Source: Gymnorhina tibicen (Eukaryota; Chordata; Aves; Passeriformes; Artamidae). Taken from it: a DNA stretch of 64,000 nt. Shown one piece after another: positions 13,501-27,106 of the stretch; within the stretch, counting starts at the first letter, position 1; each line of letters starts with the position of its first letter. A program made the position numbers and the translations under genes. The notes beneath the pieces were generated by a model, which was given only the letters and a program-made list of their open reading frames with translations, was not told the DNA's origin and searched no databases. The DNA lies in assembly GCA_013399875.1 (NCBI GenBank), contig VXAZ01006886.1:4271272-4335271 (forward strand), given 5' to 3'.

Positions 13501-16500
13501 CCTTTCTGCCATGTTCTCTTCCTTCCCAAGCCTGCCCATGCCAGAGTTCACACTCTCTGTAGCTAAAACTGACTCATTTGAAAGGCAAATTGCTCTGTCT
13601 AGGGAGGAGGAGGTTGAAGGACTGCATCTGCACTTGTGTGCAGTTCTGTCAGGGAGTCTTGGGGGGAGACTTAAGTTGAGAAGTCCAATTTAGAACACAA
13701 ATGAAAATGAAAAAATAAGCCTATTCACTGAACTTGAGGTAAGACTAAGAGGAAAGCTTGCCAGCCAGTGCTGTCAGTGGTCTGTTGGCCTGCTTATGGC
13801 CTTTCCTAGCAATCACCAATTCAAAGATATTAATATGCACCCTCTTCATTTGAGTGAAATTTAAGCAGCAATTTTCTCTGTCAGTTTAATACATGTGAAG
13901 TATTCTCCTAAACTCTGGGATTTTGTGGTGCAGATGCATAAATGTGTCCCCTTTCCTGTGTTCTCCTCAGGAGAACCAGAACATCAGACAACACCCAGTA
14001 CAAACTTACTTACCTTTGAAAAAGCAGAATGGTAAAACTGGTTCCATAGAGTTCCTGTCTGAGAGAATACCATTCTTCAGACATCCTGGACTTTAAATGT
14101 TTCTGCTGCTCCCTGGGAAAATAAGTAGTAAAACAAGCTAGTGTGTATGTGAAACCAGTTACAGAAGTGAGTTGCCTACATATAAACAATCTTAAAAGTG
14201 TGGAGTTTTTTCACATAATGGAGTAATTTCTGTTTGCTTTTAACATGAGAGCTGATGATCCTTTCCTGTTGGAAAAGTGTAGCAAGTGTTTGGGAAGGTG
14301 AGGACTTCAGTGTTTCAGTAACTGAACAGCTTCAGCTCTCTTCCTTTACCTGATCCAGAAGGTGCTGACTTACAAGCAAGTTCAGACCTTGCAAACAGCA
14401 TTGAGAATCCCTCGAGCTCAAAAGGAATATTTACATTTCTGACATCTCAAGAGTGGAGAAGAACACTGTTTCTGGTGAAAGCTGCACGTCATATTTAAAA
14501 CTGAAACATTTTATGAGTCCTGACCCCAGTTTGAAAACAGGGGTCTTAAAGCAAACTGTGACATGACAGTTGAGGTCACCAGCCACTTCATACACATTTA
14601 AGAGCCTGTTTCTAGTGGTCCTGTTTCAAAATTTTGGATTAGGCTTACAGTCTCTACAGATCCTCTCTTCACAAAATGAAATTAGTTATTGATTCAAACG
14701 AACCATGGACATTTATGGTTTATCAAAGTTAGGACTCATTGGAAACATTGCTTTCACTTATGTTCACGTCTCCCTAAGCAAGCAAATTTTCCTGGAGTAA
14801 TGCAGATTATCAGTGGAACTTATAGGAAAATCCATGTCTCCTGAAATCATATCTCATATCCTCATATCCCTTTCATTGATTTGCTGGAAATGGAAGGGAA
14901 GGGCTTCAGCAATAACTCGAAGATGAGATGAGCTTATGTGAGATAGAAAAGGTTGCAGAGAAATTTAGATTATTTTTCAATCCTCCTTTTCCTAGTTGTT
15001 GTTCAAGTGAATGTTACCTACAAAACCTGGGATCCTTGGAAGTAGAAGCACAAATGCTATTATTTAAAATAAGGATTGCATGGAGTTAAAGTGGAACCAA
15101 ACCAGTCTTGTGTGTGGTTTGAACTACTGGTAGGGGAATACTAATCCATATAAAGAGCTCTGCTGCAGCTGCTGACATGCAAATGATCAGGGTATAAAAT
15201 GTATAATAGAGACAGCATTAATGTTGCCTTAATTAGAAGTTGCTTACTTGCAGATAGCATCTAAATGGAGATACAGTTTCTTGAAGATTTCAAAAATAAA
15301 AGCAAATTTCTGCAAGGAAAGAGTTGTCCAAAGCTAAAATGATTTACCTGAGGAAGGGGTCCTAGCATTACATGATTAGAAGCTATTTAAGTTAAAGAAA
15401 CAGAAGACACAGATGTTTTTCTATGTGGATGTATGACCATAGTCAATTAGCAAATCAGAAATGAATTTTCCCAGTTTGAACTGTAAGTATCTAGAATTCA
15501 TTTAATCCTGAATGATTTAGATCAAATATATGAAAGCCTTTATTTTCTAGTACACAGTGGTTCAGCACAATAGTTGGGAGAAGAGTACCAAGTATTATTA
15601 TTTTAATAGTGTTGTTAAGACACAAAGCAAGATACTACTTTCCTGATCTGTCAACACTGTCCTAGGAAGTGTGAACTAAAGTGAACTTTTATTTGTAGGA
15701 AACACTGTTGGGGTGGGATTTTCCTAAAAACCAGCACATAGCTCAGATGAGAAAAAAAGTAATAAAATACTGTTAACATCCATTTGCAGTGAAGGCAAGA
15801 TGGCAGATGGAGAGCACAGCAAAAAGGAAGTTGGCTGCTTTCCATGACATTCTACAGCTTTCACTGTCCTGGGGCTGTGCAACTGGTTTTCTGTGCATGG
15901 AGCAGATGGGATACAACAGGCTTAATCTTGTTTTTCTTGATGTTGTGACTCACCTGAGCTTTAGTATGTGTGATTTGGAGACCATGGTTAAACAGCAAGG
16001 ACTGAGAGGACATAAGGAATGAGACACCCTGTAAGTCAGTGGACAGTCCAGCGTGGTCTGGTCCATAGCTGAGAGCCTGAGAAACACAGCTTTTCTAATT
16101 CAATATATTCTGCAAGCACATGGCTGTTTGCTTGGAACCATTTTCAGTCTGTATCATACTTTGTAGGAAAGAACTGGTTTTGTGGTGAGCCAAAGGGAGC
16201 ATCTGGCAGGCTATGAAACTGGTAGATAACCCTTAATGACTCAGAAGAAAGCTACCCTGTCTTGACTTACAGCTAAATTATAGACAACCAAGCTGGCTCA
16301 GTCCAATTACTAATGCCAGGCACACACAAACAACACAGAGCTTGGGTTGCAGTGACTTCCTCCCAGTTTGAAACATTCACATTTCTTGCCTGAACTGACA
16401 GCATTCACCCTTATCTTCATCTGCCCTGCTTTTACTGCTGATTGGAAAGAGATTTTTGCAGGTTACTTCTGCAAGACAGACCCGGTGCAGTGGACAAGAG

Positions 16501-19500
16501 AAGTAATGATCAAAGCAGGCTTAGTGCTGACAGATGGGTGTGTACAAGCTTGAGCTTGCAAGTACTTAGAACTGTCCTGGTGCATAGGCAAAGGCAAGCC
16601 AAAGTATTCTCATTGTCTGATACACACATTGGGAAAAATTTGGCCTATTACTGTAAAAATATTTTAAACTATTCTTCATGGGATAACATGACTGATTTTT
16701 TTTTTTACTTATGTCTTGAACTCTCAAAGGGATCTAAAATATTCAATAGCAGTGTTTCCAAAAGTAAAACACAATGAATCCTCTACACTTGGCTCGTTTT
16801 AGAACACAGATTTTCCAGATTTTCAGCTTTTTTTTTTTTGTAAGGAAAAAAAAGGGTCTTTAGCCAGAGAGCCTCATCCTCCATTTTTTTTACTGGCATT
16901 GGTGTCTGGATTCTCTGGGCTGTGCAGACAAAATAGCCCAGCAAACGTGAGTTCATTCAAGTATATAATGCTTTGCATCTCTGACTTTCTCAATTGCTGA
17001 GATCATCCAGATCCAGTTTGCCTCTCTGGACGTGTGGTGATTATTTTACTTTTATCTCACTGTCAGCTTCTCACAGATTTTCCATTTCTTGTTATGGAAG
17101 GTTGCTATGAAAAGGTTTCAGAATGACAATGCAATCATTGTAGCTGCTTTGGGAAACCAGAAAATGAAGGGGTTTTAGGCTGAAAAATGAAATTAATTTT
17201 TTAGTTTTTATTGTTTGAAACCTTTCTCTGGGTTACTCCTGAGCTCTTCAAGCACAAGGACTCTGTTCTTGGAAAAGTTAAGACACTGTAAATGAAATTC
17301 TGTCGTGCATGAGTCTCCATGAGAACAATCAGTTGCAAACTCAGCAAGTTCCTGGGCTGTTTGTTCTCCTCTGCCATGCTGAAATCCAACGTTATTGTAG
17401 AACTGCTTATCTCAAAGAACGGAAATGGTTATGATATCCCTTTTCAATTCTTCCTCACTCTTTGTTGGGACATCCTGCCATTTGGATTCTTCTGGACAGG
17501 TTGTTCAGGGTGTTGAGAGCACTATGTAGCACTTGACATAAATAGTATCTTACTCTGTCTTGCCATTTAATAGTGAGCAAATAGTTGGGGTTCCATAGCT
17601 CCCAGAAGAAAGAAAGAATGTTTCTGGCCCTCTGGGTGTAGTAATTGTCTCCATTCAAGGTGGTGAGGAAAGCTTTAGAGGCTTTCAGGAGTTGGGGGAG
17701 AGGTTAAAATTTTAATAGCCAGGTTTGTAGCTGTATATATCCATTAGTGAACTTGGATCTCTGGCAATTGCAGATGCCTTGGGCAAGATTTTATCCTGTT
17801 CCTAAAGTCAGTGTAACAAGCCTGGGTATTTGGCCACTTGTTATGTCACTTGACCCATGGCATATGTAAAAAATTACTATCCAAAATACCTCAGATGCAT
17901 GAGTCTGAAAAGATATTAGTGTCAATTGACATAGGTCATGAGCTCTTCTGATCACCCAAACTGCTTCTGTTCACCCAAGCTTGACAATACCTTACCAAAC
18001 TGAAAATAATAAAACTCCTCAATGCAAATAACTGCAAAGGCAGTGAATGCAGGCTGCAGGTCAGAAAGGTCATTTTGTCTATTGCTTTGTGCTTGGCGTT
18101 CAACAAGAGCAAATACTTGTTGGGCTTCAGCAGGCAGAATTGAGAATACAGTGATGAGGCCCTATGATCCAAGTGAAATGGAAGTGGCAACATTGCTCCA
18201 ACATTGCTGTAATGAGAAGGCTGCATAGAGATTAGCTACATATGGTAGCTTTATCCCACCTGGAGTAAATCATAGCCATGAAAGTGCAACTGCCTGATAT
18301 CATCTTGATTTTCCCAGTGGACTGGTACAGGTTGAGCTGAAGTGCATGTGGTCTCATATTTGCTTTTATTGCAGCATCAGTACAGCCTTGGAAATAGTGC
18401 AGCTCTACTGGCTTATAGAGCAGGCCAGGATTATGAAGACTGAGGAGAGGTCTAAAGTATCTTTTTAACAGATCTGCCCAGTTTTCTAGCATTCATCTAG
18501 CATGAATATGTCCTAGAGAGAAAATGGAAGAAGAGTGAAATTCCTGGTGGGATTGAAGATTAGCAGCATTATATGGTTATGATTAATCTCTTTCCATTCT
18601 ACACGTGTCTGCCTTGTTAATACTCCAAGTGCACGTGGACTTTTTGTAATCTCCAATCATACCACTCCAGTGGATGCACAAATGCTTTAGGGCACAGCAG
18701 GCAGAAAATCAGCAGCAGGGATGCACCTCCAACAGCAGTTATTTTTCCCACTAAGAACTACATTGCAAGTGTGTGGTACTGATCAGTGGCTAAGGGTGAA
18801 TTCTTAGGTATTAATGTAATAGATATCAGCTGCAGAGTCAATACACACGTGGTTAATCTTGTAATTTGTTGGGGACTTGGAACAGCTCAAAAATAAGAAG
18901 CATGAGGTTTTGGAGCCTGAGCCAGAGATCCCAACACATGGTGTGGCTCAGTATCAGTTCTGCAGCTGTAACTGCAACTGTTCAGCATAATCCATTCACA
19001 GAGCTTTCACAAATTCATTAACTTGATCTTGAATGCAGAATTGAGGAGCTGATGGCTACAGGAGCAAGCGAGGCTGGCAGTCTGTGAGCTTCCCCCTCCC
19101 TTCTTGCCACGCTCTGCAGACCCCGCCTGCAGCAGCCCCTGTTGCTCCAGCTGTAACCTTCCTGCCTGCTGCCTCAGACGTTTGCACTGAACGGGGCACG
19201 TTGCAGTTCTGTGGCATGACCTAATAGGGTTACTTGGGACTGTTCTGATGCCTGACCAGTTCAGAATTCTAAGATGCTCAAGTTAGTGTGGTTTTGGGAG
19301 CTTTTGACACCTGCCCATGGAGGTGTTGCAATTTGCCATTTACAGTATGACTCAAACACCAGGTCATGGCTTGCATAACAACTGGGAGTAAGTTGCTGGA
19401 AGGAATTAATACTAGAACTGTTTGTCTTTAATTCTTGCCAAATGCCATGTCATGCTAATAAAGAGATGCATATTTCTTGTTTTAATCTGACACTTTCTCA

Positions 19501-22500
19501 CCTATATTGGACTGTTTGTGTCTGGGGAATTTACAGGAAAAGAGCTCTTGGTAGAGGCTGAGCAACACCTGGGTTTTGCAGTGATGGGTAAGTGCCAATG
19601 CCAGCCCCGGAGTATGCAGCCAAGAGGTGGGGTGTGCCCAGTTCTTAGACATCCAGCTAGTTCTGTAGAAGGGTGGAAACATGTATTGCTTGGTTTCTCT
19701 GTCAATAGAACAAACGGCTGAGTTGTCTTTATAAAACAAACTGATTGCAAGGCAGAGTTTTAAAAATATTTGTGAAAAAACTACCTACTCAAAAGAGCTA
19801 AATCTGTCATGAAGAAGTAAAAATCAGAAAAGCCAGGAAATTATCTGGATTATATAATACTGCAGGAAAAACATATGCAAGAGGGCAGAGAGAGTGAATG
19901 AATATTGAAGTTAGCCTAGGAAACGTATACTGTGCTTTCCTTGAAGAAGGATTGGTGTCATATCAACAAAGCAGGAAGCAGGAAAGCAAGCTGGTCACCA
20001 GTCTCTATTAAAGGAATACAGAGGGCTATTGTTTCTTATGCCTGTATTCACAATACTTCGTGCTTACAGGTTCACAGCCTTGATCTGCATTTATATTTTC
20101 ACTGTAAAGTGTAGCAATATATGACAATAATGTCATATTTGTCTCTGGCTATACAACCCATTGTGTGTTGTGTAGCTATTGTCTGTGTACACACTATCTA
20201 ATTACTTGTGCTAGAAGTGAAAGCATACTAATGCATGTAAGTGTTAACACCTTGGTTGGAAATACGCTGGTTAACAAGAACAGCAATTATATATTAGTCA
20301 AAGGAATAATTGTACCTAAAGTACCAGTACTTCAGGTTTTTTCTCAATGTTGAAGTATTTCTTGACTGAAGAACTGGATCCATCTTGAATAACTAACCTT
20401 CTGATGTCACCCACTTGGGAAGAAAGCTCTAGACTTTCTCACCCCACACGGATCAGCTACGGGGTCTCATCAGAGGGAGAAGTCTTTGTGGGTATTTCAC
20501 TGTTGTGTGTGCATTGTCTATTCCTGGAATGGTTGCCAAAGTGCTTTTCCTACAGACAAACTTCGCCATAAGTACTCTACCTCTGCCTCACTTATTAAAC
20601 TTTCTAGATTAGAAATCTAAATGTTATGAGCCTTTGAAATAGTAACATTGTCCTAACCAGAATATATCACCTAATAAAAGAATATTGTCTTATTCCCTGT
20701 CTTATTGAATCTCCCTAAAGGCTTTCTTTGATCAGAACAGTCTGGCTCTCAAAACAGGACAAGGACTCTGATCTGAAAGCAATCTTTTAGTAGTCTTGAT
20801 ATTGGCTGTCTTGATTTTCAGTCTCCCATCAGACTGATAATACCTGCTGCTGTTTTATGTCTCTTTGTGTCCATGTACCTAATGGCTTGACATTTTAGTG
20901 TTAGCACCTTTGCTGTGTCACTGCATCTCACCTTCCTGCGGGTGCCAGCACTTCCTCTGTACCTGGGGGGATGCAAAGACACCAGAATGGCTTTTATGTC
21001 CAGTGCAATGTAGATCTGGGGTAATGGCTGGGATTCTCATTTGTATGACAGTAATACTTCCATGCAGGCAGAGAAGGTTTTAATGGCACACTTGAATCTG
21101 ATATAACGGTTATAACTCTGAGACAGTTGTCATGAGTTCCTGAATAACTCTGAGAATAAAAGTTCTGGAACTCTGCTTCATTATGCCCTGTCATTTTCAT
21201 CACCTTCATGTGATAAACACCCCTCTGCCATTCACCTGGCCGGGAGATTCTGGAGAATAGTTGGTGGAGAAGCCAGTCATGCTGCTTCTTACTAGCTACC
21301 AGCTGGACTTCTCTCCAGGCACAGGAAAAAGTCACAGAAGCCTACTTCTACACTGCATTTAGGTCTCAATTTGCTTGACTTGTTCAGAGTGTATTTAGGG
21401 CAGAATTATAGTTTGGGACCTCAGTTACTCTACTCTGGACTTCCTCTGAACTCAGTCAATTCTTCCAGAAAATCTGTTTGGAATTCATTTCACTGGCTTT
21501 ATTAAGGTCAGAGGCAATTCTTGACCTGTGGCTCTTTTTAGCTCTTTTCTGCAAGGGATTTTTAAATGAACATGAGTAAGATATTTTCTAAACCATAGTA
21601 AGAGCTGCCCATTGGACTAGACTAAGAGGCATCTAACTCTGTGTCACCTATGCCTCTAGTTTAGAAAAGAACTTCAGAGATCTAATCAGCTCTGAATTAA
21701 CTTTGCAAGGTTCATAGCAAGGTTTCTGGGTCTCACAGCCTCGGCTCAGTCTTGAGTGGAACTATCAAACTGGAGTAAAAATATCTCCATCTGCCTGTGG
21801 GTAGGGGCCTGAGGATGAAGAGACAGAAGTGAGAGTCCTCCTTGTGGCAGAACCAGCAACTCCTCATACATGCTTTGACAGAAATGAATGCTGGTGCCAT
21901 TACTGAACAAATTCCAGTCAGGGTTTGATCCATGAGTTTTGCTGCTAAGATTTTCTTTATTGTTTTTCTTCAGAAGATTATGATTCAAACCAGCTCTTAA
22001 ACTGTCCTATCATGTAGAGCATTGCCTGAGAAGTTCTAAGTTAGTAGCTTATGTCCAGAAGAAATGGGATTTTGTTGGGCAATGGTGGCCAGTGTTGCTG
22101 TCCAGGAATTTCTGGTTTGCAGCACAAATGTTCATCCAGCTGAGAGCTGAGGCTGTGGCAAAACACAGAAACAGCTGTCTCAGCTCCCAAAAGCTCAGTT
22201 CCCCATTATAAGCCCAGAATCTCTTAGCTTCTATCAAGACAGAAAACTTAAATGCTTTGATTACAGGAGGAAAATTCAGAAGGATTTGAAGAGTTCTTGA
22301 ATCAACATGTTAGGCTGCATCAAGAGGTATATTTTTATGATAATGGTAATCAAATGAACTGCCTGAGGGCAAATAACCAATTACAGTGGAGATGAAAGTG
22401 TCTTCCATGATCCTTCAGAAATCAGAATACCTGTTTGGTCACTTAAATCATCATGTGAAGACGCTTAGTGATGGCTGCCTGCAGCATGTCCCTTATGGCC

Positions 22501-23720
22501 AGGTCAGGGTGACAGCTTAAAGTTTTCACTCTTGGAGCTTTTGATTTCAAATTTCAGTATTTCAAAACTTAAGAGTGTGTGGATATAAATTAATGTTCCA
22601 TTGAGCCATATTCAATGCCTTATTTAGTAGAGCATGGTCATGTCTTTACTGACATGAAGACAATGAAATCTCTAGGCTTTGTCTTCCAAAGGAAAGGCAA
22701 CATAGAGCAGAATGGTTGTTCCTTGAAGGAATCTTACAGGGGATATGGTGCTCTCAGAAGAGGCAAGAAGGCAGGCCCAGTCTCCGTCCTCACTTTAAGC
22801 TCTGCACTGTGCACACAGGACTTGTCACATTTTACCATTGCAACCATAAAGCCGGAATGACTTCAACATATTTTCCTACATTTAGTTGGTTTGGAAGCCA
22901 GCCTGACACAATTTACATAATACCCAACTATGTCAAACTAAGTGAATGGTAAATGAAGTAATCACAGTTGAAATCAGCGGAAGAAAAGCCTTCCACTAGT
23001 GGAGTTTCAGTGTCACTGGGCTGCCTTCAGAGAATCCTAGTCTCAGTGTTCTGCAAGGTTTAGACAGGTATTTTTGGTTCAGGCACTCCATGGTGTTGCT
23101 GAAGGCAGTGTCACTTTAAATAGTAACTTTTGGCTGTGGTAGCAAAAGGCAAAAAGGATATTTTGTTCTGAGTCAGTGATAGTTTTCAGCTGCTGTTCTT
23201 TATAAAGCAGAACAGGCATGTGGATTTAGATAGTGTATCAGTAAGGAAAACGTCAACAGTAGTTGGCCTTGGGCACTTGAGGATTAACAGCTCTGTGCCT
23301 GCCCCAAAGAATAAATCCTCACTGACCAAATGAAACCTCAGAATCATACACTGAAAAAATTATTATCACAGTTTCGCAAGTGAAGTTCATGGTGAGTGAT
23401 AAACGTCTCACTCTGAAAATGGACTTGATAGCAGTGAACTCCAGATTATTTGCTTTTAAAGGGAGTGGATAAAACTGTGAGAGATTAGCTATGAAAAAAA
23501 GCCAGTCTATCAGCAGTAGGCTGACATTCTGGAAAATGTAAAGTTTCGGGCATCAGAAAGCTTTTTATAGATTTACAAATCACAGTTACTGTCAAGGACT
23601 TCATTAGATGTAGGATTAAGGGGGAAAGAAGATCTTTTAGGTGTTTGCACATGTCGTAACCCAGATTAAATAAGGTTGCAGGTTCTCTCTAATGTTTCAA
23701 AGTTTGTGTGTAGTCATAGT
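10559..23720. other. Unique non-coding sequence without a supported gene
   Basis: Thirteen kilobases with no recognisable exon. Open frames reach 138 codons (11294-11710, minus) and match nothing I know. Short homopolymers lie at 16696-16706 (T), 16828-16839 (T) and 16845-16853 (A). A modest GC-rich patch lies at about 19080-19200, without the CpG density of a promoter. A phrase at 21400-21450 faintly resembles the interior of an old CR1 but is too short to call. Confidence 0.55.
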
Positions 23721-23721
23721 G

Positions 23722-24095
23722 CATGGTGGGTTTGACATGGGCCATCTGCCAGCCACCCACCCAGCCATCCTCTCTCCCCCTCCTCAACAGGACAGGGGAG
23801 AAGTCAAGATGGAAAAGCTCATGGGTTGAGATAAAGACACTTAACAATTACCAGTATGGGCAAAACAGACTCAGCTTTGGGAAAAATGGTGAGATATGGT
23901 GAGAAACAAAGAAAAAGTGGAAACTCCTTCCCCCCACCTCTCCCTTGTTCCCCCCTCAAGGTTGATGTTCACACCTTCACTCCTGGCTTCTCCCCCTCTC
24001 CCCTGACTGGCGTAAGGGAATTGGGACCGGGGTTTGTGTCCCGCACAGAGCAGTCCCTTCCCCTCACAGAGACCCCACCACCACCTGATACCAGG
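23722..24095. mobile_element. Fragment of an avian endogenous-retrovirus-related repeat
   Basis: The segment has the order of blocks I associate with a high-copy repeat linked to endogenous retroviruses in bird genomes. First comes a GGTGGGTTTGACATGGGCC-type start, then a C-rich stretch ending CTCCTCAACAGGACAGGGGAG. Next come CTCATGGGTTGAGATAAAGA, GGGCAAAACAGACTCAGCTT at about 23857, and pyrimidine-rich blocks CCTTCCCCCCACCTCTCCCTTG and CTTCTCCCCCTCTCCC. No retroviral gene is readable in it; the open frames on both strands (23856-24140 plus, 23871-24239 minus) are by-products of its skewed composition. The recognition is from memory, the family name is not certain, and the boundaries are approximate. 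Orientation is probably reversed relative to the provirus. Confidence 0.5.
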
Positions 24096-27057
24096 GCACC
24101 TGGTCCGGCCAGTATTTTTCAGGGCTGTAAAAGGACTTAGGGAGCCCCATAATGATCTGCTAAGATGCAGAATCATATAGGCCTGATTGCTAGAAAGCTT
24201 ATTGCAGTTTTCCTGGAGTTCTGACCAGCAGAGTTCCAATCATCTTCAAGGAACTGCAGTTTAAGGGAATACTGTGCAATTTGCACATCCTGTGTGGTGA
24301 ATTGAACCAGCCCAAGAAATGCACCAGCCTGAGGGCAAGGTCCCAGCTGATTTACAGAAGGAACATCCTTATTTCCAGCCCATGAACAAGTAAAGCATGG
24401 AAGAATAGGGTGAAGATGTGCAGTTGAGCTTTAACCTTAATTTCAGAAAAGATAACCAAAGGAAAGGGGAGTCAAGTCCTTTGGGCAATGACCTGCTTTG
24501 GCATGTTGTTTGTAAGAAACAGTTCTGTGGAAATTAGAAATACTTGTAGATAAAAATCAGGCAGCCAAAACCTGCCTTTCAATATACATAGATTCTTTTT
24601 AAAAAGCCCTTAATTCATATGTGAGTAAAGCTTTATTTTCCTTTTCATTTCTGAAAAATAAATGCCAAGGCACCACAGAACTGGACTTTTCTCAGTGGGA
24701 ATTTCCTTCTGCTCAGAGTCTGATGTCAGGGCTTGGGCAAAGAATGTTTCACCTGAACCTTGTGAGCACAACCTATTGAGTCAATACTAGAAGAGGCATG
24801 CAGGAAATAGAAGTGTGCCTGCCATTTCTTGAATGAGCAGGTTTTAAAGGAGTGACAGTAATTTCAGTATAAATCATAAAAAGTAGTCTTTCAAAATAAT
24901 TTGAACTTAAATATTAACAAATCAAAGCATTGAAAAATCATGAGCCAGGCCCATTTTCCTCCAAAGAGAATTTTTGAAAACTAACATTGGATTTTTAGTT
25001 GTTTTGAGACTTTTCAGAATTTTTATCTCAAGTTTTTCTTCCATAATTTGGGCCAAAAGTTTACTTGGGCCAAAAGATTGAAGTATGTCTATAATACTGA
25101 CATATGCTTATATTTTAGAGCTAAGATTTAGGGTAAAACACTCTTTTTGTCCATGAAATCGTAATAGTTGACAGGACTAAACCCCACTGAAGCAGTATTG
25201 TCATTTCGCAGATCAAACCACAGACGATATTGCATTTGTGCCTTGTGTTGCAAGTAAGAAATTATTGGCCTGGTTTATAACGAGTTAGGTGTGCCCTTCT
25301 TGTGACTGTGTATGCTTAACTCACCCAGTTCCCACAATGCAGAAAAATTGTGTGCTTGGTCAATTATGGCTTCCTGCTGTAAAGTATTTGATTTTTGTAT
25401 GAACATTGGATTTCCACGTACTACCTGAACATCAATATTCCTGTGTGCAAGGGACTAACCAGAAGAACAGCTGCTGGGAGCTACAGAGGGGTTTGCAGCT
25501 CAGAAAACCCAAAGCAAGTGCGGCTGTGCTTACCAGGGGTGATGGCCCAGAGATCCTGTATTGCACAGGGGGAGTCAAAGAGCAAATTCAGTGTCAGAGC
25601 TGGTGTTAGTCATGGGCGAGTACTGGGGCATCAGCCACGGTGTCCCACTCCCTCCTTGCTGTGCTGGGGACACTGCACATCTCTCTGTTTCTCTTCCCCG
25701 TGCTGGCAGTGTGGAGCATCAGAAGCTGCCCTGGAAAAACTCCTTAAAACACCTCTTCCTGGTGGGAGGATTTTGAGAGTTCACATATAAGCCATAGCTA
25801 GATTAAAAAATAAGTGAAAGCTTGCAGTATCAGGCTGTGCCTGACAGTTGCTGTACTGCAGAATGATCCCCCTCTGAGAACTTGCTTGCACTCTGTAGTT
25901 GTCTTTGATTCTAAGTGCACTGTGTGAGAAGACTATGCATAACTCTCAGTCCCGGCCACTAAACATTGATAGATTCTTTGCTACGTGACATAAGTTGCAT
26001 CTCTGTGTTGCTGAATGTTGCTGAAGCACAAGTAAATTTTAAGGGACTTTAATGTCAAGTGAGAAAAAAGATGAAAGTGAAATTACATTTACTTTTCTGC
26101 ACTTCAAAAGACTTGTTCTGCAATTTTTCCTTCTTTAAAGATAGCAACTAGAAAGCTCCCAGTGTGGGAGCCTTTGCTTTTAAATGCTGCAGCAAGCATA
26201 ATACTCACTGGGTGAACTTGGAGTTGGCAAAAGCAAAAGCTGGGGGGGATGTACGGGAACATGTGCTGTCCTTTGTAGTTCCAGTTCTTTTAGAAGCACT
26301 CACAAATAGCTTTAGTTTCTTTAGCAAATACAATGGCATCATTCTGGGCATGCCTAGTGGAAGTGTTCTGGGGCTAGTAAACTGTGAACAAACCTGTTTG
26401 CATTGCTGCACTGTACAGCGCAGCACAGATAAGCCCTAATTGTTATGCAACTCCTTAGCATAAGCTCCTGGCATGGCTCATATGCTTCCCTTGTACTAAG
26501 ACTGTCCAAAATAGCAACAAGAAAGCATGTAACTAAAGACACAGCAGGAGTGTAGGAATTCACCCAGGCCTTGGATGTTCTAAAGATTGAACAATTCTTC
26601 ATTTTAAACCTTCCAAAATGCTAAGCATAATGTATTTTCTTCGGAGCTTCTTCAAGGTAAGCAATTTCAAACTTTTCCTGTTTGTTTGGTTTCGTTTTGT
26701 TTTGACAAGAGAGAAACTTGGATTTGAAGACTTTGTACAGGAATGTAGAAAGTAGTTTTCTTGAGAACTGATGCCCAGTAAGCAAATGCACTCACCAGGT
26801 TTGCAATTTGCTTTGCTATGTTAACATCTGATTTGTAGATGGTGCTTGTTTTCAGCTACTGTAAAAAAGAAACACTTGTGGATTTGAGAGATCCTTATGT
26901 GATGGAAACCATAAAATTTATGGTGTAAGCTACATCCATCAACAGGGAGTTGTTAGCAGTGAAAGATGCATTTTATGAGACAAACCCATATCTTAATTTC
27001 TGATTTTATTATGATTTCCTGAAGTGTTTTTTGTATTTTAAATGTGCCATATTGAGC
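24096..27057. other. Unique non-coding sequence without a supported gene
   Basis: No transposon, RNA gene or confident exon. Open frames at 25395-25790 (131 codons, plus) and 26164-26439 resemble nothing known. An ATG at 26618 begins a 13-codon frame ending exactly at an AAG|GTAAGC donor-like site. It is listed as a weak finding rather than a gene. Confidence 0.5.
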
Positions 27058-27106
27058 AATTGATAACATAACTTAAACTTAATTGATAACTAACATAACT
27101 TAAAAT
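27058..27106. repeat. Tandem duplication of a ~24-bp AT-rich unit
   Basis: Unit AATTGATAACATAACTTAAA at 27058 recurs at 27081 as AATTGATAACTAACATAACT followed by TAAAAT; the second copy has a few extra bases. It is an imperfect local duplication in AT-rich sequence. Confidence 0.85.

Noticed and set aside
21400..21450. CTCTACTCTGGACTTCCTCTGAACTC, resembling a CR1 interior phrase
   Set aside because: A single short match without collinear neighbours.
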